A DNA stretch of 64,000 nucleotides from Prorocentrum cordatum (GCA_963575745.1 CAUYUJ010022059.1:1-64000); one strand, 5' to 3'; positions 50,170 through 60,050 are shown, counted from the stretch's first letter. Notes: generated by a model from the letters alone, not told the origin. A program made the numbers and translations.

Positions 50170-51825
50170 CGCCTCGTTGTGGCGGTTTAGTTCGGTCCTG
50201 GCGCGTCTCCTCGGGTCTCGGCCTTTCACGGTCAGTCCTCCGGGCCTTGGGGCCATCGCAGAGAACGCGCCAGTTGCCCTCCAGGGGAGGGATCGAAGGC
50301 CCACGGCCCCCGGGCGGCGGGCGGCGGGCTGGACCGGGATTTCAATAGAATTCCTCAGGAGGGCGTATTGCAGCGGGAGTCTGTTGCGTACAGGGTATTG
50401 CGTTGGACACGGAGGTTGTTGAGTACAGGGTGTTGTGTTGGGCATGGAGGCTGTTGAGTACTGTTTTCTGTGTTGGGCACGGAGAGCGTTGACACAGGGA
50501 GAGCGGGGGCGGGCGGCGTGCGAGCGGGCGGGCGCGCAGGCGGGCGGCGGGCGGGATCGGGATTTTAAGAGAACTCCTAAGAAGAGTGTCTTGCAGCGGG
50601 AGCCGGTTGAGTACAGGGTGTTGTGTTGGACACGGGGGGTTGTTGAGCACAGGGGGCTGTGTTGGACACGAAAGCTGTTGGGTACTGGGTGTTGCGCTGG
50701 ACACGGAGAGAGTTGAACACAAGGAGAGCGGAGGCGGGCGGCGGGTGGGCGCGCGGGCAGGCGGCGGGCGGCGGGCGGGATCGGGATTTAAATGCAATTG
50801 TTGAGGCGGGTGTCTTGCAGCGAGAGTTTGTTGAGTGCAAGGTGTTGTGTTGGGCACGGAGGCTGTTGAGTATTGGATGTTATGTTGGACACGGAGGCTG
50901 TTGAGTATTGGGTGTTGTGGCGAATGCAGAAAAAGTTGAGCATAAGGAGAGCGGGGGCGGGCGGGCGCGCGGGCGGAGGGCGGGCGGGATCGGGATTTTA
51001 ATCAAAATCCTGAGGGGGGTGTCTTGCAGCGTGAGCCTGTTGAGTACAAGGTGTTGTGTTGGACACGGAGGCTGTTGAGTACAGGGTGTTTTGTTAGGCA
51101 CGGGGGCTGTTGAGCATTGTTTTCTGTGTTGGGCACGGAGAGCGTTGACACAAGAGGAGCGGGGGCGGGCGGCGGGCGGGCGCGCGGGCGTGCGGCGAGC
51201 GGCGGGCGGGCTCGGGATTCTACTAGAACTCTCAGGAGGGTGTCTTGCAGCGAGAGTTTTTTGAGCACAGGGTGTTGTGTTGGGCGCGGCCGCTGTTGAG
51301 TACAGGGTGATGTGTTGGGCGCGGAGGCTGTTGACTATTGCGTTCTGTGCTGGAGACGGAGACAGTTGAGCACAAGGACAGCGGGGGCGGGCGGCGGGCG
51401 GGCGCGCTGGTGGGCGGCGAGCGGCGGGCGGGATCGGGATTTGATTCGAACTCCTAAGGAGGGTGTCTTGCAGCGGGAGCCTGTTGAGTACAGAGCGTTG
51501 TGTTGTGCACGGAGGCTGTTGAGTATTGGGTGTTGTGCCGGACAGAGAGAGCTGAGCACGATGAGAGGGGGGGCGGGCGGCGGGCGGGCGCGCGGGCGGC
51601 TGGAGGCCCCGGCGGGATCGAGATTTTATTAAAACTCCTAGGGAGGGTGTCTTGCATCGTGAACCTGTCGAGTACATGATGTTGCGTTGGGCACGGAGGC
51701 TGTCGAGTACCTGGTGTTGTGTTGGGCACGGGGGCTGTTCAGTAGTGGGTGTTGTGTTGGGCACAGAAAGTGCTGAGCACAAAGAGAGCGGGGGAGGGCG
51801 GGCGGGCGGCGGGCGGCGGGCGGGA
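50170..51825. repeat. satellite, unit about 180-227 bp, at least seven copies
   Basis: Unit: CTTGCAGCGGGAG, TGTTGAGTACAGGGTGTTGTG, TTGGGCACGGAGGCTGTTGAG, GAGAG(C/A)GTTGA(C)ACA, AGGAGAGCGGGGGCGGGCGG, CGGGATCGGGATTT, ACTCCT. The GGGAT(C)GGGATT anchors fall near 50333, 50552, 50779, 50988, 51209, 51434 and 51614. It continues up to the N run, so the array is truncated by the gap. Long minus-strand frames are artefacts. Confidence 0.85.
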
Positions 51826-51925
51826 NNNNNNNNNNNNNNNNNNNNNNNNNNNNNNNNNNNNNNNNNNNNNNNNNNNNNNNNNNNNNNNNNNNNNNNNNNN
51901 NNNNNNNNNNNNNNNNNNNNNNNNN
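51826..51925. other. assembly gap, 100 N
   Basis: Exactly 100 undetermined bases between satellite DNA and a CA repeat. The round number suggests a placeholder, not a measured distance. Confidence 0.95.
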
Positions 51926-52120
51926 ACACACACGCGCGCACACACACGCACACACACACACACAAACACACGCACGCACACACACACACACACGCACACA
52001 CGCGCACACACACACACACGCACACGCACACACACACGCACGCACGCACACACACACACACACGCACACACACACGCACACACGCGCACACGCACACGCA
52101 CGCAGACACACACACACACC
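51926..52120. repeat. CA dinucleotide repeat with CG interruptions
   Basis: (CA)n with regular CGCA interruptions for about 195 bp, directly after the gap. Confidence 0.9.
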
Positions 52121-52576
52121 CATCCTCTCCTCTAGGGGAGGGAGGGGGGGCGGTAGGGGGGGTGCAGGGGTGGAGATTGCGCTGGCGCCTAGGTCCTTGA
52201 GCTCAGGCATGTCGCCCTTCAGCGACATCATCGCCCTGGGCGCCTTGATCTGCATGGCCTCGATCTCGCTCTTCTAGTCTTCGGCTTGACTTACGAGCCA
52301 CTGGGCCAGCCTCCTGCTCGCAGGGTTTGTGAGCACATCCTGCAGCGACTTCAGCGCTGGGCCCAGCTTGGCGAAGAGTTTCTCACATTCGTTATTCCTT
52401 TTCTGGGGCTCGTTATTTTCTTGTTGGGCCTTATCCCTTTTGGCCTTATGCTTCGCTTCCTTAGTTGCCGTATTCTTCTTCTGTCTCTTCCGCTTGGCCT
52501 TCTTATTTTCTTGTCCGAAAATGACGGGGAAGAGCTCGAGCTCGAATCTGCATCGCTCTTCTCGCCCTTCTTCTCC
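52120..52576. other. no recognised gene
   Basis: After a G-rich strip (52137-52170), the sequence holds frames with hydrophobic runs on the plus strand (FVIPFLGLVIFLLGLIPFGL), complementary to lysine/glutamate-rich runs on the minus strand (KKNTATKEAKHKAKRDKAQQ-like). The minus-strand reading, charged and following the zinc gene above, is more plausible as its coding tail. Confidence 0.3.
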
Positions 52577-53625
52577 TCAGGCTTCTCTGGCGCTTCTGGC
52601 TCTTCTGGCTCTTCGGGAAAATTGGCAAGTGGCTTGCTTGAACCTCCTTTGACCGACCGCTTGCCCCTGGGCGCAGGATCCCCCCTGCTGCCCTCTTTGC
52701 CCGCGCTCGTCAGTGGTCGTCAGGCGAAGCCTGTGGCAAAGTCCGAGGACGATGTGGTTATGTGTATCAGACTGCTGTGATTTCGCCTGGATGGCATCCG
52801 CGTCGCAGCCCCGCTGCTTCCAATAACCCGGCGGCTGAAACGCGCCGCCGTTTTCGAGGCACTCTTCGGTCACCTCGAACTTAGCGGTGCACGCTGGAGC
52901 AGCAGTTGTTCCGCCCCCGCCTGAGCCCCCCAAGCCATGTCTGGGAAATGCTGCGTCGCGTGGGGCGAAGTGTCGTTGAAGCATGTCGGACTCTTCCCAA
53001 AGGCTCGGCTAGGCTTCGCCCCTGTGATGTTGCACAGGCTGCATTTGCACGCGCCTTGCCCTTTGCCCCTGACGATGGCCTTGCTGCGCTCCGCTCGGGG
53101 GCCGCAGGTTCGGCAAACCACCATTGCAGTCTTGATGTCTTCGTCGTGCTTTGGCCAAGTTGAGACCGCGATGTTATCGATGTCCTTGCCCTTGCCCTCA
53201 GGCGTATAGCCGCAGGTGTCATCTCTGCATCGGTCGCGTCTTTGCCCTTGTCATTGTTCTTGCTTGTGCCTTTGCCGCCGCGGCCCTCGCCCCTGCCCTT
53301 GCCCTTGCCCTTGCCGCGGTCGCCTGCGTCTCCAGGCTCCGCGGGCACAGCGGGCCTCTCAGACGCACTCGGCTGAGCAGTTGCCTCCTCGTCTGATGAC
53401 GAGCAGTCCTGCGCGGTGCCGCCAAGGAGCTCCCCTTCCCTCCGCGGCAAGTCGTGGGTGTCCAGCTTGCGCTGCGGGCACTGCGCCCCCATCGAGCGCT
53501 GCGAAGTCGCCGACCTCCCGGCGATGCAGTATTTGCGGAACCTGCGAGCGCATCCAAGATAGACGCTCTCGTCGGTGACGTCCTCGAAGCCCGCCTGTCA
53601 GATGACGCAGATATTGTCTGCCATT
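52577..53625 (-). pseudogene. RING-like and zinc-ribbon-like gene, broken
   Basis: Minus strand. An ATG at 53625 begins MADNICVI, followed by an in-frame TGA and then QAGFEDVTDESVYLG and CARRFRKYCIAGR, a shortened RING-like C-x2-x...C pattern. The frame continues in 52881-53492 with PSASERPAVPAEPG and a Lys/Gly-rich hinge (RGKGKGKGRGEGRGGKGTS). Another frame (52870-53124) reads MVVCRTCGPRAERSKAIVRG and CKCSLCN, a candidate four-Cys zinc site, and 52577-52984 reads AAFQPPGYWKQRGCDADA-like sequence. I associate this arrangement with a common dinoflagellate protein family of unknown function. Frame changes and the TGA suggest a decayed copy. Confidence 0.4.
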
Positions 53626-53700
53626 GCTGAGAGCGCGCTGCGCCACCCGCTGCCCCAAGGCCGCCAGTGGCGGCCGTTGGGCCGAAACGGTTGCAGCGAC

Positions 53701-53797
53701 AGCGCATTGCGCTCGCCCCCACTGAGCGCATTGCGCAGTATCCGCAGACATACAGACTCTTAGAGCGCAGTGCGCTGACTTTGGAGCGCATTGCGTT
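53701..53797. promoter_or_regulatory. cluster of AGCGCNNNGCGCT palindromes, site 1
   Basis: AGCGCATTGCGCT at 53701-53713, AGCGCATTGCGCA at 53725-53737, AGCGCAGTGCGCT at 53764-53776 and AGCGCATTGCGTT at 53785-53797. It lies 76-172 bases upstream of the minus-strand ATG at 53625. Calling it regulatory is inference from position and repetition. Confidence 0.5.
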
Positions 53798-53813
53798 GTG
53801 TTCTCACGGGGGG

Positions 53814-54520
53814 TCATTGTTCTAGCGACGAGGGCGCCATGTAAATCGCGTTGCCAACCAGCGCGGGCCATGCCCTGAGATCGCCACGGGTTTTCTCTTG
53901 GCCAGTAGAGTGCCAGTCCAGTAGGCCAAGGGCTTCCTCTGGGCAGTGGCCCAAATTTGCGTGACCGAATACTGCGTATCCGAACCGACTGCGCCATTTA
54001 CATACATCTGGTTGGCTGGATTGATCGCCGAGCATCGAGAAGACGCTATAGCCAATGGGGTCGCTGTCGTAGAACCACTCGCACGTGCAACCGTTCATGA
54101 ATAAATCGTTATTGGGTTCCGCCCGCTTCTTCGGTGACTCCACGGGATCGAACTTCTGCGTGCGCATCATGCGCGTGTGCACGTAGGTATTCGTCGTCGG
54201 CCTCCACGGCGCACCGCCTTCTCTCAACGGCATTTCGACGAAATGCCGATCTTGTGGTTGAAATGCACGTGGCCAAGTTTGAACGTCGCCGTTGAACAGA
54301 TCTCCGAATGCTCGGACTCGGGGCAATTGGGGCAATAATCCGAAGGCGGCGCCCACCACTTGGCCGTCCGTGCTTCCAAAGCCTTCTGCAGCAAAGAGCC
54401 CCCCGCGATCGACCTCACGTCCAACTCCACGGGCGCAATGCCTGAGGACAGCAGCTGTGACATCCTGTCGCAGCAGCCGAGAGCGCGCTGCGCTATCCCA
54501 AAGCCGCCAGCAGCGGCCGT
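53814..54520 (-). other. possible minus-strand coding remnants between palindrome clusters
   Basis: A long minus-strand frame (53814-54941) includes NNDLFMNGCTCEWFYDSDPI and GYSVFSMLGDQSSQPDVCKW. A second (54224-54565) has SDYCPNCPESEHSEICSTAT, GHVHFNHKIGISSKCR with several Cys and His. They lie in the same relation to the cluster at 54544-54680 as the zinc gene does to site 1, and the non-coding stretch 53640-53810 is a diverged copy of 54480-54700. Not recognised. Confidence 0.3.
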
Positions 54521-54543
54521 TGAGCCGAAACGGTTGCAGCGAC

Positions 54544-54680
54544 AGCGCAGTGCGCTCACCGCCACTGAGCGCGCTGCGCTTTATCCTAATATACATGCGC
54601 ACGCATAGAGCGTATTGCGCTGCCTTTAGAGCGCATTGCGCTGTATTATCATCGGCTCTGCCTTTAGAGCGCATTGCGTG
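54544..54680. promoter_or_regulatory. cluster of AGCGCNNNGCGCT palindromes, site 2
   Basis: Sites at 54544-54556, 54568-54580 (AGCGCGCTGCGCT), 54609-54621 (one mismatch), 54630-54642 and 54668-54680 (one arm imperfect). The surrounding 200 bp, including GGCCGTTG(A/G)GCCGAAACGG, is a diverged repeat of the site-1 region. Confidence 0.5.
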
Positions 54681-54985
54681 TATTCTCACTGGTCGATCTT
54701 CATGCATCACACCTGTATGCTTCGAGAACGGAACCATCCCCGCGGAATCCCCGAAGTAGCTGCTATAGGCGTCCAGGATGATCCCACATGGCGGAGGCAG
54801 AAAATGGGCGATGGTTCGCGACGTCGAGCGGCCGCCATCACAAGTGAAAAGCGATTGTCCGCGACGCTGCGCGGCCGCCATCAGATTGTGAAGCGGTGAG
54901 GGCAGCAGTAGTATTATAGTCATGTCTTTATATTTATGCACGCCATCAGAGAGAAGCGCATTGGCCTTGAGTCCCCCCCCCCGCC

Positions 54986-55495
54986 GTGCTTATTCATTGT
55001 CCGTGGCCATCTGGGCTCGAAGACGCACCGAGTGACCCGGCGCTTGCCCCCCCCCCGGCGCTCGGCCCGACGCCCGTGCCCAGCGGCGGCCCGACCGGCG
55101 AGGACGCAGGTCCCGACGAGAAGATGCAGGGCGCCACCCACCAGAAAACACTCTACGAGCACAAGCGTTGGAAAACGACTTGTACGGGCGATGGTTGGCC
55201 AGGGGCGTTGGTCGCCCTTGAGTGGAACGCGCAGGGCGGCCACGTCGGGGAGACGTGGAAGTGGGCGCAACCACCGGCGCCAGGGCCAAAGCGCAAGGCG
55301 CTCAAGGAGCAGAACGAGCTGGCAAGGCGGCGGGACATGGCATTCGAGAGGGCGGGAATCCCCGCTATCGACCAGGGCAGCGAGCAGGCCAAGGGCAAGG
55401 GCAAGAACATGCGCAAGCCAGCCAAGAGCCAGCAGAGCCAGCGCAAGGCCAAGGCCAAGGCCAAGTCCAAGGGCAAGGTACGCGGCGGCAACTGA
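54986..55495 (+). CDS. small basic protein with Lys/Ala/Gly-rich tail, unknown
   Basis: 169 codons. A proline-rich start is followed by a compact middle (KTLYEHKRWKTTCTGDGWPG, ALVALEWNAQGGHVGETWKW), then RKALKEQNELARRRDMAFER, and a very basic end (KGKGKNMRKPAKSQQSQRKA, KAKAKSKGKVRGGN) before a TGA. The tail suggests nucleic-acid or nuclear localisation. The start ATG at 54986 is the first in frame but not otherwise supported. Third positions are strongly G/C. I do not recognise the family. Confidence 0.5.
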   Translation: MLIHCPWPSGLEDAPSDPALAPPPALGPTPVPSGGPTGEDAGPDEKMQGATHQKTLYEHKRWKTTCTGDGWPGALVALEWNAQGGHVGETWKWAQPPAPGPKRKALKEQNELARRRDMAFERAGIPAIDQGSEQAKGKGKNMRKPAKSQQSQRKAKAKAKSKGKVRGGN

Positions 55496-55499
55496 ATAG

Positions 55500-55984
55500 G
55501 GAGAGCTCTTTTGCCATTCAGTTTTAGTAAGGCGATGACTGTGGGCGGCTAGCACCACGGAGAACCAGAAGTTCTCGAGCGCCTCACCCAGGCGGCGGCG
55601 AAGCGGATTTCGCCGGGACTCATGGGGGAATGAGTCGGGGCAATTGCCAGTCAGATTGCCCCCCCCCTGAGTGCGGACAAGGGGCCGAAGTATGGGGCCC
55701 TCGCTGCCAGCGCGGCGCACCATGGCCTGGGACATGTCTTGGGGTTTCCCTTGAGGCTCAGTTGGCCGCGATCATTGCGGCGCGCATTGCAAAAAAATCG
55801 ACCGCGGCCGTCGTCGGTCGCCCGTCGCCGTCGTCGTCGTCGCCCAGGAGCGCGCGGCGCTCATTCCCCTCACCTCCAAGCGCTTGCCGTGCTCGCCCGC
55901 CCCTCCCGCGTTCTACTTCGCCCAGGCGCGTTGCGCTGCAAAAGTGCGCTGCAATATAAATGGCGAGGGCAGGATGGATTAGGG
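55500..55984. other. no recognised gene
   Basis: Unique sequence with a short GTCGTC run (55815-55845). Frames on both strands are short and unrecognised. Confidence 0.35.
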
Positions 55985-56410
55985 CAGCCGCAACCGCCCG
56001 ACCGCCCGATAACACCCCGATAGCACCTCGACCGCCCTGATAACACCCCGATAACACCCCGCGCGACCGCCCGATCACGCCCCATAACACCTCGATCACA
56101 CTCCGATAACACCCCGATAACAATCGATGCCAATAGTATCGAAATGTTATCGAGGTGTCATCGGGTGTTATCGAGCACGATAACACCCGATATCATTTCG
56201 ATAACATTGCTATCGAGTGTTACCGAGCTCTACAACACTCGGTAGCAATGCTATCGAAATGTTACCGAGGTGTTATCGAGGTGCTACCGAGTGTTATCGA
56301 GAGTTAGAACACTCGATAACACATCGGTAACCTTTCGATCACATTGCTATCGAGTGTTATCGGGGTGTTATCGAGGTGCGATCGGGGTGTTATCGGGCGG
56401 TCGCGCTTTC
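55985..56410. repeat. large imperfect inverted repeat built of CGATAACACC units
   Basis: The left arm (about 55990-56150) reads CGACCGCCCGATAACACCCC and repeated CGATAACACC or CGATCACACTC units. The right arm (about 56255-56410) is the reverse complement (GGGGTGTTATCGGGCGGTCG at its end). The arms pair over roughly 150 bp with mismatches. The centre (56150-56255) is itself made of TATCGAGTGTTATCG-like units. The whole could fold into one long hairpin. No coding frame. Confidence 0.75.
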
Positions 56411-56694
56411 GTATGATTAGCGTCCAAGTTGTCGCTGAGCTGTCGCTGCGCTGCCGCTGCGCTGCCGCAGAGGCGCGCGAGCGCGGGCCACGCGGCCGTC
56501 GCATCAGAGGCCGCTGCTGCGCAGCTGTCGCATGAGAGGCCCCGTGGCGGGCGTCGCATCAGAGGCCTTCCGCGAAACGCTGCATAGTTCGGTTAACGAC
56601 GTCTCTCGAAGCGGCAACGACATTGCACTCGGCCCTGAACGCACTCGCGATCCCCATCGGCTGCCATCTGGCAGCGCCGACACGCTTCGGCCGC

Positions 56695-57441
56695 TCAGTT
56701 CATGCCTCCACGCAGCTCGAGCAGCATGTTCATCTCCACCCCGGCCGCGTTCCTCAGCCCCCGGGCACCGATGATGGGTTGCAGCGCTCCGTCCTTCAGG
56801 CTCGGAACGGGGGTGTTTTTCATTGTCTCGACGTGACTGGCTATCTCGCCGACCGCAGAGGTCAGCCGCTGGATCTGATCGTTCATCCCGTCATTATCCT
56901 TGCTCTTGTCCTTGCCCTTGTCCTCGTAGCCGTTGCCTTTGCCCTTGCCCTTGTCCTTGTCCTTGCCCCTGCCCCGAACGCCTTGGGGGGGGGTCGCTGG
57001 CCCTGCTTCCTGGCCTGCGCCGACGCGGGGGCCTGGGGATCTGCTGCCCCGCGCGCCCTGGGTGCCTGCTTCTTGGTGGCGGGGGAAAGTTTGGCGGACT
57101 TGGGGCAGGGCTGGCCATCTCACACTGCCTTCTGTATATCTCCCTGTCATTGTCATTCTCCAAATTTCTGGATCCACTTCCTCATCCAGGACCATGCTCG
57201 CCGATTCGTCGCTCAGGTCATGGCGACTACTCGTCATCAAGTGATGCTTGACGCAGCACCGAACCTGATCTCGATTCTGGCACGACCAAGCTTTCACCTT
57301 GCTCCACGAAGATGCCTTGCAATCATCACTCCTCGGGCATGCGCAGATTTTCCACCAATTACGCACGCGCCCTTGGTCGTCGTCTTCACGGTCCAACCAG
57401 GGATTCTCCTCATTCTTCTCCGGGAGAAGAGTGCGAGCCAT
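56695..57441 (-). CDS. small Cys-containing protein with Lys/Gly/Asp-rich hinge, dinoflagellate-type, function unknown
   Basis: Minus strand. The chosen start, ATG at 57441, gives MARTLLPEKNEENPWLDRED (about 249 codons); the frame is open further upstream. Residues 20-75 read VRNWWKICACPRSDDCKASS, WSKVKAWSCQNRDQVRCCVK, HHLMTSSRHDLSDESASMVL. The pattern WSC..(K/R)..V...V.HHL...S.H.LS...A is one I associate with many dinoflagellate proteins of unknown role, with paired Cys that could bind zinc. A Lys/Gly/Asp-rich hinge follows (GKDKDKGKGKGNGYEDKGKD), then a short helix (MNDQIQRLTSAVGEIASHVE). Palindrome site 3 lies about 300 bp upstream. Confidence 0.6.
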   Translation of the reverse strand: MARTLLPEKNEENPWLDREDDDQGRVRNWWKICACPRSDDCKASSWSKVKAWSCQNRDQVRCCVKHHLMTSSRHDLSDESASMVLDEEVDPEIWRMTMTGRYTEGSVRWPALPQVRQTFPRHQEAGTQGARGSRSPGPRVGAGQEAGPATPPQGVRGRGKDKDKGKGKGNGYEDKGKDKSKDNDGMNDQIQRLTSAVGEIASHVETMKNTPVPSLKDGALQPIIGARGLRNAAGVEMNMLLELRGGMN

Positions 57442-57737
57442 CGCGCCTGCTGCCGCGGTCGCCTCGGCTGCCGCTCGAGCGGCGCAAACTCTTGCCCCGG
57501 CGGGCGGCTTGTTTGAAGCCTTCAAACGGCTAAAGCGCAACGCGCTCTGGGAGGCGCAGCGTGCATCGCTTTGGGCGGCACGGGTTGTTTTGGGTAGGCG
57601 GCGATAGATTCGACATGCATATGTCGCATGTGGTAGATTATACGTTGGTAACATAATACATATGCAACGCGGAGCGCTGTCTGGTCTAAATGGTAACCAC
57701 ATTCTAACGCACAGGCTGTTTCAGCCCCTGCCCCACA

Positions 57738-57876
57738 AGCGCACTGCGCGCAAGACTAGGCCACCCCCAAGCGCACTGAACCCCAAGCGCACTGCGCTGC
57801 CTCAACGCTAGGCCACCCTCTCAAGCGCACTGCGCTGTCCAGCAAGGGCATGGGCCACCCCCGAGCGCACTGCGCT
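57738..57876. promoter_or_regulatory. cluster of AGCGCNNNGCGCT palindromes, site 3, between divergent genes
   Basis: Perfect sites at 57786-57798, 57824-57836 and 57864-57876 (all AGCGCACTGCGCT), with imperfect ones at 57738-57750 and 57770-57779. It lies between the minus-strand gene starting at 57441 and the plus-strand frame starting at 58014, so it could serve both. Regulatory role is inference. Confidence 0.5.
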
Positions 57877-58013
57877 CGCTGCGCAGCAAGCACTGTCACC
57901 ACACGCGCTCGCGCTGTCAGTTTCTTTCCGAAAAGCAATTTCGGCGCGAGGATCGCAGCTCGCTGCGCTTCGTTGCACTATCTATCGTTCGTCCCTTCCA
58001 TATCGCTTGGCGG

Positions 58014-58421
58014 ATGGCTGATGCCGCTGATCGGCGCAGGGCCCGACTCGCTGCGATGGTCGCTGCGCAGAAGCAGACCATCAAGGAGCTGAAGGCCACA
58101 ATCAGAAGGCAGGAACACGTGACCAACCGCATCGCGGACATGGCTGGGGGGCATAGGGCCGCGGAGCGGCAGAGGGCAGAGGCGCGCGAGCAAGAGCGGC
58201 AGCGGGCAGAGGCCAACGCTCTGCAGCAGGGGCGGCAGAGGCAGGAGGAGCGGCGGCAGGAGCACCTGAGGATGAGGGCGGCTGAGCGGGGGTGGCCTAC
58301 AGCCGTTTGGCCGCCGAGGCGCGCGAGAGGGGCGAGGCGCCTCCTTTTCGCAGGCGCGCCCGGCCTCAACCAGGCGATTGCTGCGGACGGCGGCGACCGT
58401 CATGGAGATGGCGGCCGTTAA
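58014..58421 (+). CDS. Arg/Glu-rich coiled-coil protein, unknown
   Basis: 135 codons from an ATG at 58014: MADAADRRRARLAAMVAAQK, QTIKELKATIRRQEHVTNRI, then ERQRAEAREQERQRAEANAL repeats of Arg/Glu/Ala consistent with a long helix or coiled coil. The C-terminal 35 residues are less regular. Stop at 58419-58421. Divergent from the 56695-57441 gene, with the palindromes in between. The minus strand is also open here (57978-58574), so the coding strand is chosen on the helical pattern and the ATG. Confidence 0.45.
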   Translation: MADAADRRRARLAAMVAAQKQTIKELKATIRRQEHVTNRIADMAGGHRAAERQRAEAREQERQRAEANALQQGRQRQEERRQEHLRMRAAERGWPTAVWPPRRARGARRLLFAGAPGLNQAIAADGGDRHGDGGR

Positions 58422-58800
58422 GGAGATGGCGACGGTCAAGCCGGTGAGGCGCTTGCAGCGGGCGATGGCGACCGCCGAGGAGGCGATCTCGATCCATATC
58501 TCTGAGTAGGCCGTCGCGGCGGCGACGATGACGACGTAGCGTCGACGGGGGCGAGGGCGACGGCGGCGACTCAAACTCGACGAGGACGGTGACGACAGCG
58601 ACGACGACGACGCTGAATGTTGCAGCTTGAATGTTCTGTGTATAGTGCCGTGGCCTCCCGGGCGGACGGCTGTCGGTTGCGTCGCGGCGCAGACCTTGCG
58701 GCTCCGTCGCGGCTAGGGGCGCCTCGTTGGAGCGCGGCGCTATGCGCTTGAAAAGCAGATTGTCTGACGCAGCGCTTTGGTCTGGAATCTGGAGTGCGGG
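58422..58800. other. no recognised gene; GAC-rich
   Basis: GACGGCGAC and GACGACGAC words at 58425-58615. Otherwise unrecognised. Confidence 0.4.
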
Positions 58801-58803
58801 CGC

Positions 58804-58920
58804 AGCGCCATGCGCTTTTAATGCGCAGTCTGACGTAGCGCTATGCGCTTGCTATGTACAGCGCTATGCGCCTAGCACGTATAGTTTGAAATCTGGGGCA
58901 GCGCGACAGCGCAGTGCGCT
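58804..58920. promoter_or_regulatory. cluster of AGCGCNNNGCGCT palindromes, site 4
   Basis: AGCGCCATGCGCT 58804-58816, AGCGCTATGCGCT 58837-58849, AGCGCTATGCGCC 58860-58872 and AGCGCAGTGCGCT 58908-58920. The flank at 58728-58760 has further half-sites. Here the central triplet varies while both arms stay, which fits a protein-bound palindrome or a folded unit. Confidence 0.5.
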
Positions 58921-59163
58921 TGAGTAACCATTTTTTTCACAGCGGCAACGCGCTAAGGGCCCGATTCGCGGGCAAGGGCAATTATAATACATCGGGTGCC
59001 TGCTCTACGTCCAGCCCTTCCAGCCGCCCGCTTTGTCGTCATGCTCCTCCTCCCAGGTTCCTCACTGCGCCGTCCACTCGGTGTCTCCATCTGACTGCGC
59101 AGGGCCCGCGGTGTGGCCAGCGCCGCTCGCCGCCGCCGCCGCCGCATTGCTGTCCAGCTGGAG

Positions 59164-60050
59164 CTATTCCTGGGCGGACTCCAGCTTTTCCATGACGGAC
59201 TCCAGCTTTTCCAGTTGTTCATTCTTCTTCTTCAAGACCTGGTCCATCTTCAGCTCCAGCTCGTCCAGTTTTGCCGTCTTCTGCAAGACCTGGTCCAGCT
59301 TCTTATCCAGCTCGTGCATTTTCCCGTCTGGGCCACGACCTGGTCCATCCAATCCATCAAGACAAGCCTCGGTGTCATTCAAAGCCTGGTCCACCTTCTG
59401 CAGGGCGAGCTCCGCCCTCTCCTCGTCCTTGCTGAAGCTGGCGATTCAGCTCTTCATCGCGTCGCCATTCTGCCTTACCATCGTGCTCACATCAAGCGCG
59501 GGGTCCACTGGGTCCACGCTCGGCAACGCCGCCGCCGCCGCGTTCAAGACCCAGGACGCCCCCGATGCGGCGCCTTGCTTTTTCTCCGCCGCCGAGGCAA
59601 AGCTGGGCCATGAAGCTCCTGATGGCGCCCCTGCGGACGCGATGGCCGCTCCGAGCCCGACTCCTGTTGCCGCCGCTGCGGAGGCGTTGGCCGTTGGGGC
59701 TGCTGCTGCCGCCGCTCCCGCCCTCCGCCCCCGCCTCCGCCGCACCTGCTGCCGCCGCCGCCGCCGCGCTTGCTGGCGCCCCCCCCCCCCCCCCCCCTCT
59801 TCGGATCTGCGCCGCCCCACCCTGCGCCGCCGAGGCTATCGTCTTCGGGAGAAGCCGGTCCCCCCATGCTTGTCGGGCCTTGCCGCTTTCTCGATCTCGA
59901 CTGCGTGCATTTCTTCAGCCCTCTTGATGTTTCTGCTGTACTTAAAAATCTCCTTCTCCAAGTCTGCCTTTGTGCGCAGCAGAATCCAAGTGCTCGTTGG
60001 TAACCGTCTTCAATCTGCCCTTCTTCTTCTAGCACAGCGCGCGCGTCCAA
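59164..60050 (-). pseudogene. coiled-coil protein with Gly/Ala-rich N-terminal part, interrupted by TGA
   Basis: Minus strand. The N-terminal part from about 60050 (WRRRFLSTAETSRGLKKCTQ and others) lies in one frame. A Gly/Arg/Ala-rich stretch (59446-59820) ends DVSTMVRQNGDAMKS at a TGA (59446-59448), and the same frame continues IASFSKDEERAELALQKVDQ. It then has a clear heptad coiled coil, ELDKKLDQVLQKTAKLDELE, LKMDQVLKKKNEQLEKLES, ending at TAG 59164. The match of composition across the TGA suggests one gene with a nonsense change. The plus-strand frame covering this region is a complement artefact. Confidence 0.5.

Noticed and set aside
50880-52115. Minus-strand frames across the gap
   Set aside because: They run through 100 N and consist of satellite units and a CA repeat (Cys-Val strings).
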